DNA of 50,573 bases from an uncultured Leptotrichia sp. (GCA_937925095.1 CALEXX010000020.1:1-50573), one strand, 5' to 3'; positions 24,240 to 33,635 are shown, numbered from the stretch's first letter. A program made the numbers and translations. Notes: generated by a model from the sequence alone, not told the origin.

Positions 24240-25538
24240 CTATTCTTCCTCCAGTTTATCTATCATCAGGTTTGCAATATCTTTATGCCACAATATTCCT
24301 GTATGTCCCCCATAAGGTATTATAACTTTATTACCAAATGTTTTATTTATGTAGTCCAGATCACTTTCTGTTATAAGAATGTCATCCTTGGATGTTATAA
24401 ATATTATATTTTTATTATTTTTCTCAATAAATTCCTGACTATTTCTCAAATCAAACTCCTTTATAAACTGTTCCATTGTCAAGTCCGGATATTTATTCTT
24501 TTTCAGGTAAGGATATAAAATTTCTTTTGAATACTCATCAAAAGATACAGAAAGACCTTCCCTAAATTCCTTAGTCACTGAATCAAATTTCTTATATGTT
24601 TTTTTATCAGAAAGTCTTCCTACAGCATCTTTCCCGCTGAAAACTTCTCCTGCAAAAGTCATATTTGCTGAATAAAATCTGAAAAGAAGCCCTGTCAGAA
24701 CTTCAAAATCACTGTCTTTTAACTGTAATTTTGATACTGCCGATCTTACATCTGTAAAGTCTACATCACTTAATTCTATCTTTTCATCATATACAAGCTT
24801 TCCAAATATATTATCTAAAAATTTTTCAAGACCTTCTGCATTGTATATTCCATTTTCCACAAGATAGCTATCAAGTTTCTGTGTTGCTGTCAGAATACTT
24901 ACTGGTGCATTAAGCATTAACGACTTTTCAATACCGATTTTTTTATCTTCACTGTCTAACTCATGTATAAGTAATGACTGGAATCCTCCGAGACTGTATC
25001 CACCAATATGAGTTTTAGTAACCTTCATTCCTTCGGCCTTTTCTCTTGAAACTGCTGTAGCTATCAGTTCATACATATGTGTAGATTCATCTTTTATATA
25101 TCCTGCATAGTTATTTTTACTTTGACTCACAATATAAGGCATTGTAGTAGGTGAACTTAAAGCAATTACATTGTATCCCCTATCATAAAATACATTTGCC
25201 ATATACATTGTAAGTCCGCTATTGTATAGTGAACCTGTTCCTGATACAAGTATCATTAGAGGAGCCGCATTTTTCTGTGTCCACACCCCATATTCATAAT
25301 CACTCCATTGTCTTAATATTTCAGGAACTTTTTTTATAGTCTTGAATTTTTTTACTTTTGGTGCTTTCCCCTTTTTGAGTTTGTACCATTGGCTGCTGGG
25401 TGTTCCCATAACAGTTGCCATTATTGCATTATCTTTATAAGGATAGTCAACTGCTATCTGTGATACATCTACTTCTTTTCCAAATCCGATTATTGAAAAT
25501 AATGTTGCTGCTATTACAATTAATATTTTTTTTAACAT
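24240..25538 (-). CDS. Exported alpha/beta hydrolase coupled to mlaA
   Basis: A signal peptide (1-20, MLKKILIVIAATLFSIIGFG) precedes an alpha/beta hydrolase domain. LMILVSGTGSLYNSGLTM supplies the oxyanion region, GGYSLGGFQ the nucleophile elbow with Ser182, ITSKDDILITESD a likely Asp, and IPYGGHTGILWHKD a likely His. Residues 200-350 form a large lid-like insertion. The substrate is unknown; the tight coupling to mlaA suggests a lipid or lipid-derived ester in the periplasm, which is inference. The ATG has a poor RBS of its own and overlaps the end of a possible 14-codon upstream frame. Confidence 0.75.
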   Translation of the reverse strand: MLKKILIVIAATLFSIIGFGKEVDVSQIAVDYPYKDNAIMATVMGTPSSQWYKLKKGKAPKVKKFKTIKKVPEILRQWSDYEYGVWTQKNAAPLMILVSGTGSLYNSGLTMYMANVFYDRGYNVIALSSPTTMPYIVSQSKNNYAGYIKDESTHMYELIATAVSREKAEGMKVTKTHIGGYSLGGFQSLLIHELDSEDKKIGIEKSLMLNAPVSILTATQKLDSYLVENGIYNAEGLEKFLDNIFGKLVYDEKIELSDVDFTDVRSAVSKLQLKDSDFEVLTGLLFRFYSANMTFAGEVFSGKDAVGRLSDKKTYKKFDSVTKEFREGLSVSFDEYSKEILYPYLKKNKYPDLTMEQFIKEFDLRNSQEFIEKNNKNIIFITSKDDILITESDLDYINKTFGNKVIIPYGGHTGILWHKDIANLMIDKLEEE

Positions 25539-25576
25539 ATTTTCTGTATGATAATATATAAAATTATATACTTCAT
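25532..25576 (-). CDS. Possible 14-residue leader peptide before the hydrolase gene
   Basis: ATG at 25574-25576 opens a frame MKYIILYIIIQKIC that ends at 25532-25534, overlapping the hydrolase start (ATGTTAA). AAAGGAG precedes it by only 3 bases, which is short. The hydrolase ATG lacks a good site and has no in-frame start nearer this RBS, so the peptide may serve translational coupling. Chance cannot be excluded. Confidence 0.35.
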   Translation of the reverse strand: MKYIILYIIIQKIC

Positions 25577-25619
25577 ACTCTCCTTTCCTTTATTTTTTAT
25601 TTTCAACAACTCAAGCAGT

Positions 25620-25674
25620 ATCAGATATTTTAAATGTTCCTGTAACATTTTCCCCCTGATGAATTTAATCTGAT
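25620..25674 (-). promoter_or_regulatory. Structured 5' leader of the hydrolase-mlaA operon
   Basis: A perfect hairpin AAATGTT/AACATTT with a 5-base loop (25632-25650) sits inside an outer pair of arms ATCAGAT/ATCTGAT (25620-25626, 25668-25674). It lies between the promoter and the leader ATG and matches no riboswitch I recognise. Confidence 0.4.
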
Positions 25675-25690
25675 TTGAGTTTTATTTTCT

Positions 25691-25719
25691 ATTTTAACAT
25701 ACATTTTTATCCTTGTAAA
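25691..25719 (-). promoter_or_regulatory. Promoter of the hydrolase-mlaA operon
   Basis: TTTACA (25714-25719), 17 bases, TAAAAT (25691-25696), about 150 bases before the hydrolase start and just after the smc stop. Confidence 0.6.
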
Positions 25720-25736
25720 CATTCCTCTTTCCATAA

Positions 25737-28700
25737 CTATACATCTACTGAAATTATTCTAGATTCACCTATTTCCTTATTCATAGTAACTCCATAAAGT
25801 CTATGTGAACCCTTCATTGTTTCCTTGTTATGGGTTATCAGTATAAACTGTGATTTAGTTATGAATTTATTTAAGAGTTTGACTATTTTCTTAGTATTTT
25901 CCTCATCAAGAGCCGCTTCAATTTCATCAAAGAAGGTAAATGGACTTGGCTTGAACATAAATATTGCCATTATAAACGAAACTGCAAGCATTGATTTTTC
26001 TCCTCCTGACAGAAGCATAAGTGTCTGTTCAGGTTTATTTTTATATTTCACACTTAGTTCCAGTCCTGTTTCCAGCATATTTTCCTCATCAAGCAGTCTT
26101 ATTGCTCCTTTTGCTCCATTCAGGATAGTTTCACACATATATTTGAAATTATTATTAATTTCTTCCAATGCAATGTTAAACTTTTCAATTATATCATTTT
26201 CAATATCTCCAATTAACGTAAGAAGGGATTCCCTACTTGCAAGCAGGTCTCTTTTCTGATTAACAAGCTCAGTATATCTCTTATTTTCCCTTTCATATTC
26301 TTCTATTGCTGAAAGATTTACACTTCCTATTTCAGTTCTGCTTTTTTCATTAACAGAAAGTTTCCGCTTTATTGCCTGAAGTTCAGTTTCATTCTCAATT
26401 TCTTTATATTCTTCGCTATTCTTTGCTCTTTCTTCAGGAATTTCCTCCAGTTCGGAATTGTAGGATTCCATTTTTTTCTCATTTTCAGAAATCTTTTCAA
26501 TTAGTTTCCCATACTCATTTTCCTGATCCCTTTTCTTAATTTCAATATCCTTAACACCTTTTATAAGTTCCTTTTCAGAAACTTCCAGTTCCTTTATTTC
26601 CTTTTCAAGGGACTTTATAAGCTGTGACTTTTCTGTATTTTCCTTCTGTTTTCCTTCAATTTCTTCTTTTTTATCCTGAATCTCTTTTGTAAGTTTTTCC
26701 TTCATAACAGTTTTTTTCTGCTGAAACTCCTCAACTTCCTTCTTTTCGTTAACAAGTTTCTCATAATCAGCTTTTATTTCAGCATATCTCGACTTGTTAC
26801 TGTCAGTTTTCACTTTTAAAATCTCATATTCCTTGTCAATTGTATTTAATTCATGATAATATTCATTTATATTTTCTGACTTTTCTATTTCATTGTTTAA
26901 TGTCGCAATAGCCAGCTTGTTTTCTTCTATCAGCTTGACTATATTTTCAATAATTTCGCTATTTTCTTTAATTTTTTCTTTTCTTGAAGCTATAAAATCT
27001 CTATTTTGTTTGATTTCATACTCTAATGTCCCAATTTCCCTTTTTCTTTTGTTATATTCAGAACTAAAATTATCATATTCCTTCAGAAATTCCCTGTAAT
27101 TTTCTTCCATTACTTCCAATTCCTTCTGAATTTTTTCTCTTTCCTTTTCTTCTGCCTTTAATATTTCTGATAATTTCTCAAGTTTTCCAGATAATTCTTC
27201 CCTTTCATTCTGAATTTCATTCATTTTTTCCTTTATTATTTTAAGCTCTTTCTTTCTCTCTAAAAGTTCATCCTTCCCTCTTACAGAATAACCTCCCGTC
27301 ATTCTTCCCCTTGCAGTTATTATATCTCCTTCAAGTGTAACTATTCTGTCACTAAAACCCTCTTTAAGAAGCTGTGTCCCTATTTCAATATTTTTTACCA
27401 CAATTGAATTTCCATATACAAAATCTACAATCTTTTTTATTTTTTCATCGCATTCAACTATATTTCTAGCGAAACCTATAACTCCTTCTTTTTTAGGATA
27501 TTCATTCAGAATTTTGTACACCTTTACATCTGCAACTGGTAAAAAAGATGCTCTTCCAAGCTTTTTTTCCTTTAAAATAGCTATACATTTTTTACCAATG
27601 TCACTGTTCTCAACAACAATATCCTGAAAATTCCCTCCAGAAAGTGTCTGTATGGCTTCCTCATATCCATCAGGAATATTTATAAGATTTACAAAAGCTC
27701 CTATTACTCCTTTTATATTTTCCTGAAGTATTCCCTTTGTTGCCCTTGCAAAAGTTTCATTTCTTTCGATTATATTTTCATTTGCCCTTTTTTTAGCATT
27801 AAGGTTTTCATATCTGTAGCTAAGCTCTCTCAAATCCTTATTTATATCTGAATATTGCCTTCTTATTTTTTCAGCCTTAGCATCAGCTTCTTTTAAAATC
27901 AGCTCTTTTTCTTTCTTTTCATTTTCCTTCGTAAGTTTATTCTGCTCAAACACTTCCATTCTGCTGACAAATTCAGAAAATTCTGTATCCATACCTTCCT
28001 TTTCTACAACTTGTCTTTTCATTACAATTTCAGCTGTGGCAATTCTTTTTTCATACTCTTCATTTTCACTTGTTGCCTTTATTTTATCCACTTCAAAATC
28101 GTGGCTTTGCTGTGTTGCCTTTTTTAATTTTGCCGTTAAAAGTTCACGACGTACCTTCAGCTCTTCCACTTTTTCTTCTATTTTATTTTTAGATTTTTCC
28201 TTTTCTGAAAGTTCCTTCATAATTTCTGAAAGTTCTTTTTCAGATTTTGACAAAATTTCTCCCTTTTCCTTTATATCTGTCTCAAGAACTTTATTTCTCT
28301 TTTCCTTTTCTTCAGCCTGAATATCTAAATTGGAAAGCTGGCCTGATAGCTTTGCATATTCTTCTCTAAATGTTTCCATTTCAAGAAAAATCAGTTCATT
28401 TACATTTTTCTCATTTTCCAGAAGTTCATATTTTTCTTTTTTACTTATAGAGATATTTTCTGCTTCAGCATTCTTTGCTTCATATTCCTTCTGTATTTCC
28501 AGAATGACTTTTTCAAGCTGGGAACGTTTTACTTCAAATTCTTCCTGCTTTCTTTTTCCCTCATTCTGATTATATTCTAAAATCATAAGCTTATGAGTAT
28601 CTATTTTTTCAGAGAAAGTTTTATAAAGTCTTGCTTTTCTTTCTTCTTCCCTTAGATGTCCCACCCTTGTAGCCAGTTCCTTTTCAACAAACTCTATTTT

Positions 28701-29267
28701 TTCAATCTCATTTTTTACTTCCTTCAGCTTTTTCGTCGAATCTTCCTTTTCCACCTTGGCTCTTTTTACTCCGGCAGCTTCTTCTATAATTTCCCTCAGC
28801 TCTCTTGGATTAGAGCTTATTATTCTTTCAACTCTTCCTTGTCCAATTATGGAATAAGCCTGTTTTCCAATACCTGTATCCATAAAAAGATTACTTATAT
28901 CTTTCAGCCTTACCCGTCTGTTATTTATAAAATATTCATTTTCTCCACTTTTATATATTCTTCTTGTTATTTTTACTTCAGAAAAATCTATATCAAGATA
29001 TCTGTCTTCATTTTCAATGATAAGGCTGACTTCCGCCATGGAACGTGGCTTTTTATTTTTTCCACCTGAAAAAATAATATCCGAACTTTCCTTGGCTCTT
29101 ATATTTTTGTAGCTCTGCTCACCTAAAACCCATAAAATTGCATCCAGAATATTGCTCTTACCACTTCCATTAGGCCCAACTATCGAGGTAATTCCTCTGT
29201 TAAACTCAACTGTAGTCTTTTCAGCAAATGATTTAAATCCTGCAAGCTCCAACGCCTTTAAATGCAT
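25737..29267 (-). CDS. smc: Chromosome segregation protein SMC
   Basis: Full-length SMC ATPase (about 1176 residues), which with ScpA and ScpB compacts and separates the chromosome. Walker A is GPNGSGKS (31-38). Two long coiled coils, rich in Glu and Lys, flank a hinge domain (GVIGAFVNLINIPDGYEEAI to about GRMTGGYSVRG). The C-terminal head carries the signature MLLSGGEKSMLA and Walker B FTFFDEIEAALD. I favour the ATG at 29265-29267 (MHLKALELAGFKSF), which matches the usual start; an ATG eight codons earlier also has a fair RBS. It is the last gene after the surface-glycan genes, only about 80-100 bases behind them. Confidence 0.95.
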   Translation of the reverse strand: MHLKALELAGFKSFAEKTTVEFNRGITSIVGPNGSGKSNILDAILWVLGEQSYKNIRAKESSDIIFSGGKNKKPRSMAEVSLIIENEDRYLDIDFSEVKITRRIYKSGENEYFINNRRVRLKDISNLFMDTGIGKQAYSIIGQGRVERIISSNPRELREIIEEAAGVKRAKVEKEDSTKKLKEVKNEIEKIEFVEKELATRVGHLREEERKARLYKTFSEKIDTHKLMILEYNQNEGKRKQEEFEVKRSQLEKVILEIQKEYEAKNAEAENISISKKEKYELLENEKNVNELIFLEMETFREEYAKLSGQLSNLDIQAEEKEKRNKVLETDIKEKGEILSKSEKELSEIMKELSEKEKSKNKIEEKVEELKVRRELLTAKLKKATQQSHDFEVDKIKATSENEEYEKRIATAEIVMKRQVVEKEGMDTEFSEFVSRMEVFEQNKLTKENEKKEKELILKEADAKAEKIRRQYSDINKDLRELSYRYENLNAKKRANENIIERNETFARATKGILQENIKGVIGAFVNLINIPDGYEEAIQTLSGGNFQDIVVENSDIGKKCIAILKEKKLGRASFLPVADVKVYKILNEYPKKEGVIGFARNIVECDEKIKKIVDFVYGNSIVVKNIEIGTQLLKEGFSDRIVTLEGDIITARGRMTGGYSVRGKDELLERKKELKIIKEKMNEIQNEREELSGKLEKLSEILKAEEKEREKIQKELEVMEENYREFLKEYDNFSSEYNKRKREIGTLEYEIKQNRDFIASRKEKIKENSEIIENIVKLIEENKLAIATLNNEIEKSENINEYYHELNTIDKEYEILKVKTDSNKSRYAEIKADYEKLVNEKKEVEEFQQKKTVMKEKLTKEIQDKKEEIEGKQKENTEKSQLIKSLEKEIKELEVSEKELIKGVKDIEIKKRDQENEYGKLIEKISENEKKMESYNSELEEIPEERAKNSEEYKEIENETELQAIKRKLSVNEKSRTEIGSVNLSAIEEYERENKRYTELVNQKRDLLASRESLLTLIGDIENDIIEKFNIALEEINNNFKYMCETILNGAKGAIRLLDEENMLETGLELSVKYKNKPEQTLMLLSGGEKSMLAVSFIMAIFMFKPSPFTFFDEIEAALDEENTKKIVKLLNKFITKSQFILITHNKETMKGSHRLYGVTMNKEIGESRIISVDV

Positions 29268-29366
29268 GTGTAATACCCTTTCTTTTCCCATTTATTTCCT
29301 GATAAATTTTATTTTCTCTGTCTTTTACAACTATACTTCTCTTTTCTTCTTTCCACTTATATTTGG

Positions 29367-30650
29367 CTATCTTCCTTTTCCAAAAATAACTATCGTTACT
29401 GTTTTCAGTAGAACCTTTACATCAAATGGAATGCTGTGATGTTTTATATAATATAAATCATACTGCAATTTTCTATAAGCATCTTCAACACTGGCACCAT
29501 AAGGATACATCACTTGTGCCCATCCTGTCAGTCCTGGTTTTACAGTGTGTCTTAAATTATAGTAAGGTATTTCCTTTTCAAGCTGCTGAATAAAATATTC
29601 CCTTTCAGGACGGGGACCCACAAAACTCATTTCCCCACGTAACACATTCCATAGCTGAGGTAGCTCATCAATTCTCGTAGCTCTCATTATTTTCCCAAAT
29701 TTTGTAACCCTGTTGTCATTTTTAGAGGCCCATTGAGGCCCGTCTTTTTCAGCATCAGTAGTCATTGAACGGAATTTTACTATATTAAACTTCTTATTTC
29801 CTTCACCTATTCTCTCCTGTATAAAGAATACCGGTCCTTTAGATTCAAGTTTTACTATTATTGCGGCAAGCACAATTACCGGAGCTGCAAAAATTCCTAT
29901 CAGTAATGCAAAAAGCAGATCCAGAAGTCTTTTTGCCTTAAGGTTAAAGTTGTTATGATATATTTCAAACCCTGTATTCTCAAGAAACCATTTTGGACTT
30001 AAATGAGATATTGGAAGTTTACTTTCATATATTTCATAAAATTCCAGATAATTATAGTATTGTAGCCCTTCAAGTTTATACTGCAGCAATTTATCTGTCA
30101 GTTTAGGATCTCTTAACAGTTTATCCGTAAAATCTACAAGTACATCAAATTTCTTTGTCTTGTACAGTTCAAGTATTTCTTTCCCAAGTTCTTTCATATC
30201 AGTATTATTTAGCGATGTCACAAATACATACTGTCCATCCTTTTTTACACTTTCCAGTAAATCCTGTGTATAGTCGTTTTCTCCAACAAATACAACCCTT
30301 TCCTTTTCAACTACTCCCATAATAACTATATATCTGAAAGCTATCTGAAATATTGTTATTATTCCAAAGAGAATAATTCCTTCATAAAAAGTAAATATTT
30401 TAGAAAAAGTTGTAATAGTCATTAAAATCCCGTTTATTACAATTACCGTTGTCATATCCTTCAATTTGTATCTATTTGCCGCTACATTATACACATTCGC
30501 TATATAATAGGCAATCAGGGCACCGACTATTATCATTGCATTTCTAAATCCCAGTCCTCTGTTTATTATAATTAGCCCAATAAAATACATTGCTACCGTC
30601 AATATCCCAAATAAATAGGAAAAATTTTTTCTTACTCCGCTCATGGCCAT
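29367..30650 (-). CDS. Polyprenyl-phosphate sugar-1-phosphate transferase (WbaP/CpsE type)
   Basis: This enzyme loads the first sugar phosphate onto undecaprenyl phosphate to begin a capsule or O-antigen-like glycan. Four to five N-terminal membrane helices (about 10-130) lead to a cytoplasmic region and another helix (DLLFALLIGIFAAPVIVLAA), then the bacterial sugar transferase domain with KFRSM, TKFGKIMRATRIDELPQLWN, FVGPRPERE and RHTVKPGLTGWAQV. The start is uncertain: a GTG at 30665 touches AAAGG directly, so I prefer the ATG at 30648-30650. Which sugar is used cannot be told. Confidence 0.9.
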   Translation of the reverse strand: MAMSGVRKNFSYLFGILTVAMYFIGLIIINRGLGFRNAMIIVGALIAYYIANVYNVAANRYKLKDMTTVIVINGILMTITTFSKIFTFYEGIILFGIITIFQIAFRYIVIMGVVEKERVVFVGENDYTQDLLESVKKDGQYVFVTSLNNTDMKELGKEILELYKTKKFDVLVDFTDKLLRDPKLTDKLLQYKLEGLQYYNYLEFYEIYESKLPISHLSPKWFLENTGFEIYHNNFNLKAKRLLDLLFALLIGIFAAPVIVLAAIIVKLESKGPVFFIQERIGEGNKKFNIVKFRSMTTDAEKDGPQWASKNDNRVTKFGKIMRATRIDELPQLWNVLRGEMSFVGPRPEREYFIQQLEKEIPYYNLRHTVKPGLTGWAQVMYPYGASVEDAYRKLQYDLYYIKHHSIPFDVKVLLKTVTIVIFGKGR

Positions 30651-30718
30651 CTTTCTGTTTCCCACCTTTACATTTTTACTTTATAATTATTTTTATTTTC
30701 TAATTCTGTTATGTAAGT

Positions 30719-31468
30719 TTATTTTGTCTTTTTTAAAGCTATTATTACGTAATTCATGAAATAATAGACTGACTGAAATAATGAAAGTTTTTCCACATCC
30801 CTATATATTCTCCATCTTACTTTGGCAGCATCTATTTTATTGCTGGATCTTGATTTATCCAGAACTCTATAAAATGCAAGATTTTCCTTCAGTCCATATA
30901 TTTTTCCAGTATCTTTTATTATTTCAAGCCAAAGGACATAGTCTTCATTTTTATCCCTTTCCTTAAAATATCTTTTCCCAAGTTTTTCAGCATTATAAAC
31001 AACTGTAAGGCAGCCTAAATAGTTATTTTTAAGCAAATCCCTGTAAGTTATTTCTTCCTTTATTTTTATTTCATTGATAGGCTTTCCATTTTCTGTAACT
31101 CTTGTATATTCTGTACAGCTTATGGCGATATCCTTATTTTTCATGAATTCAATCTGTTTTTCAAGCTTATCTTCCTTCCAGTAGTCATCAGCATCAAGAA
31201 AAGCTATATATTCTCCATCTGCTTCATTTATAAGTCTGTTTCTTCCTTCAACCACACCAATATTTTTTTCACTGTTAATGACTTTTATTCTTCCGTCTTT
31301 CTGTGCATATTCCTGTATGATTTCATAACTTCTGTCAGTAGACATATCATTTAATATAAGTATTTCCCAATTTGTATATGTCTGGGAAATAACTGATTCT
31401 ATTGTTTCTCCAATAAATTTTTCTGCATTATATACAGGAATTATTATAGATACTTTATTTTTTTCCAT
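30719..31468 (-). CDS. Family 2 glycosyltransferase
   Basis: A GT-A fold enzyme of about 250 residues. VSIIIPVYNAEKFIGETIES is the nucleotide-sugar-binding start, NDMSTD follows, and FLDADDYW holds the acidic metal-binding motif. KDKSR and RNEDYVLWLEI-like features (DKNEDYVLWLEIIKD) are common in glycan side-chain transferases. I choose the ATG at 31466-31468, 6 bases after GGAG, giving a 14-base overlap with the upstream glycerophosphotransferase gene. It probably adds a sugar to the polymer built by this cluster. Confidence 0.9.
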   Translation of the reverse strand: MEKNKVSIIIPVYNAEKFIGETIESVISQTYTNWEILILNDMSTDRSYEIIQEYAQKDGRIKVINSEKNIGVVEGRNRLINEADGEYIAFLDADDYWKEDKLEKQIEFMKNKDIAISCTEYTRVTENGKPINEIKIKEEITYRDLLKNNYLGCLTVVYNAEKLGKRYFKERDKNEDYVLWLEIIKDTGKIYGLKENLAFYRVLDKSRSSNKIDAAKVRWRIYRDVEKLSLFQSVYYFMNYVIIALKKTK

Positions 31469-32657
31469 TTTTTTCTCCAAGTTTTTTTATAATAAGTTCA
31501 TATACTCTCTTACAGTTTTCCTTATCAGTATATTTTAAGAACATACTTCTCATTTTATTCATATTTTCTTTTACAGCTGGACTATATTCAAAGTTATTTT
31601 CTGTAATTTCTTCTATTTTTTCCACACATTCCTTTATACTGTGAACTCCTTCTCCAAAAAGTTCTTTATCCAGATCCACGTAGGAACCGACTTTCTTCTG
31701 ATATTCCTCCCTGTCAAACTGAAAGAATATAATAGGCTTATTCAGATAATAGAAATCATATGCAACACTTGAATAATCAGTTATAAGTATTTTTGCTTTC
31801 ATCAGTTCTTTAGTAATATCAGCATCTTTTGGTAACAAAGTAACATTTTTACCAAGTTTCACCTTGTTAAAATCCTTCAGATAATCATGCATAAGCTGAT
31901 GAATGTAAATATTCAGATAAAGATTTTTTTCTTCCAGATATTTATTAAATCTTTCATCTGTTATAAGACCTGTAATATTTTTAAAATATTCTGTATCTTC
32001 TATCCTTGCATTTTCAAGCTTTATCCAGTTTCTCCATGTAGGCATAAAAAATATTTCTTTTCTTTCAACTTCCACATTATATAATTTATCATATCTCGGA
32101 TATCCTGTTATAAATGCAGTATTTTCAGGAACATTCCACCATGTTTTAGTCTTTATATTTTTTTCATATTCTGAATCACATATATTTACATCATAGGATT
32201 TTACAAGATTTTCAGCTATTTTTTCTGTTTTCTTATTCATTGCCATTCTAACCTTGAAACCTACCGTCCCATGATTTAAGAACACCTTCAGAGGTTTATA
32301 GTGAAACAGATTTATAACTGGAACAACAAACAGATAAGGTGCTATATCTGCAGATATTGAATGTGAAAAAAGTACAACTTCCGAATTCATGAAATAAAGG
32401 TAGCTTTCCACACTTCCCTTTACAAGCTTTCCACCATGAATTTTATCAAAAACTGGCGAATTTTTATTAACAACCCAGTATTCTTCTATATCCTTTTTAG
32501 ATCTCAGATATTCATAAATTGCTCTTCCATTGTCAACAAAAAGCTCTCCTGCGTTTCCCCCGACAAGCCATATTTTCCTATTTTTAAATTTCCCTTTTGT
32601 AAAAGGATAAATTATAAAGGCTATTATCATATTTATAAGGCATTTTATCTTGTCCAT
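31455..32657 (-). CDS. CDP-glycerol glycerophosphotransferase-like protein (TagB/TagF family)
   Basis: The 400-residue protein matches the glyphos_transf family, which in Gram-positives moves glycerol or ribitol phosphate from a CDP-carrier onto a wall polymer. NHGTVGFKVRM, FITGYPRYDKL, MPTWRNW and ILITDYSSVAYDFYYLNKP (with IIFFQFD) are conserved family features. A short N-terminal hydrophobic segment (CLINMIIAFIIYPF) may tie it to the membrane. In a diderm this suggests a glycerol- or other alditol-phosphate decoration of a surface glycan. It overlaps the next glycosyltransferase gene by 14 bases. Confidence 0.88.
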   Translation of the reverse strand: MDKIKCLINMIIAFIIYPFTKGKFKNRKIWLVGGNAGELFVDNGRAIYEYLRSKKDIEEYWVVNKNSPVFDKIHGGKLVKGSVESYLYFMNSEVVLFSHSISADIAPYLFVVPVINLFHYKPLKVFLNHGTVGFKVRMAMNKKTEKIAENLVKSYDVNICDSEYEKNIKTKTWWNVPENTAFITGYPRYDKLYNVEVERKEIFFMPTWRNWIKLENARIEDTEYFKNITGLITDERFNKYLEEKNLYLNIYIHQLMHDYLKDFNKVKLGKNVTLLPKDADITKELMKAKILITDYSSVAYDFYYLNKPIIFFQFDREEYQKKVGSYVDLDKELFGEGVHSIKECVEKIEEITENNFEYSPAVKENMNKMRSMFLKYTDKENCKRVYELIIKKLGEKNGKK

Positions 32658-32676
32658 TTTTAGTTTTCCTTCTTTC

Positions 32677-33507
32677 CTACTTGTATTTGTTAAATCCTTC
32701 GATTCTTCCCTTTAAAACTGTCTTATGATATTTTCTATTTTTTGTAAGTATTATACCCGCTATACTTCTAAATATTCTTTTTAAAAATTTAAAATAGTAA
32801 AAGAAATTTTTTCTTCCTAAAACTTCCTTCTTTACAAGTGCTCCATATCCAAGTGCATATTTGTACGCCCTGTCCAAATCATCATAGTTTCCTTTTTTGG
32901 CAGGATGAAAAATAATGTCATCTGCAAAATACTCACCTTTATATCCTTTATGCAGTAATGTCAGCACATAGTCTGTTTCCTCTCCACTTCCAAAAACAGA
33001 ACCTACACCCAGATTTTCATCAAACAGAACTATATCCTCATATGTATAATTCACGAAAAAAGTAATGGATTTTACAGTTTTTTCAATATTTCCTTTTGTC
33101 AGTTTAACATTTTGCTCAGCCATTATTCCTGTTCCGTAGTCTTTTCCCCTTTCAAGAGTCCTACACGAATATATTCTTTTATCTTCATTTTCCTTAAAAA
33201 ATTTTACTACCTTTTCCAATGTATCAGGCTGATATTCACAGTCATCATCAGGAAATCCTACAATACTTCCGTCCATTACAAGTAATCCCCTGTTTCTATT
33301 CAGGCTTAAACCTTTCCTGTCACTTTTCATATACTTTATTTCAAAATCATTTTCATATTTTTCTAAAATTTTATAAGCCTTATCATCCTTGTTCTGATCC
33401 ACTGCAATAAGTTCAAAATCCTTATAAGTCTGCTCCTTTAAACTTTCTAAAAACAGTTCCAGTTCATCAGTAACATTTATTGTTGGCATTATTAACGAGA
33501 CCTTCAA
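32677..33507 (-). CDS. Family 2 glycosyltransferase, TTG start
   Basis: A GT-A enzyme of about 276 residues: VSLIMPTINVTDELELFLES at the start, LIAVDQNKDD, GLSLNRNRGL and FPDDDCEY as the acidic metal-binding motif, then GSGEETDYVLTLLHKGY, typical of the acceptor part. The start is read as TTG at 33505-33507, 8 bases after AAGGAG; the in-frame GTG three codons earlier is too close to that site. It appears to be first in the surface-glycan operon, followed within 19 bases by the glycerophosphotransferase gene. Confidence 0.88.
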   Translation of the reverse strand: MKVSLIMPTINVTDELELFLESLKEQTYKDFELIAVDQNKDDKAYKILEKYENDFEIKYMKSDRKGLSLNRNRGLLVMDGSIVGFPDDDCEYQPDTLEKVVKFFKENEDKRIYSCRTLERGKDYGTGIMAEQNVKLTKGNIEKTVKSITFFVNYTYEDIVLFDENLGVGSVFGSGEETDYVLTLLHKGYKGEYFADDIIFHPAKKGNYDDLDRAYKYALGYGALVKKEVLGRKNFFYYFKFLKRIFRSIAGIILTKNRKYHKTVLKGRIEGFNKYK

Positions 33508-33578
33508 TATCCTCACTCCTTTTTAATGCATATTTCTATAAATTCTATTTTCTTTTCCTAACATCAGTTTTATTTAGT

Positions 33579-33587
33579 ATTATATCA
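33579..33587 (-). promoter_or_regulatory. Extended -10 promoter of the surface-glycan cluster
   Basis: TGATATAAT (TATAAT at 33579-33584) on the minus strand is an extended -10, about 70 bases before the first glycosyltransferase. No convincing -35 box. Confidence 0.4.
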
Positions 33588-33635
33588 TAAAATATTATAA
33601 AATTAAACAGTCAAAAATAATGAAATCACTTTAAA

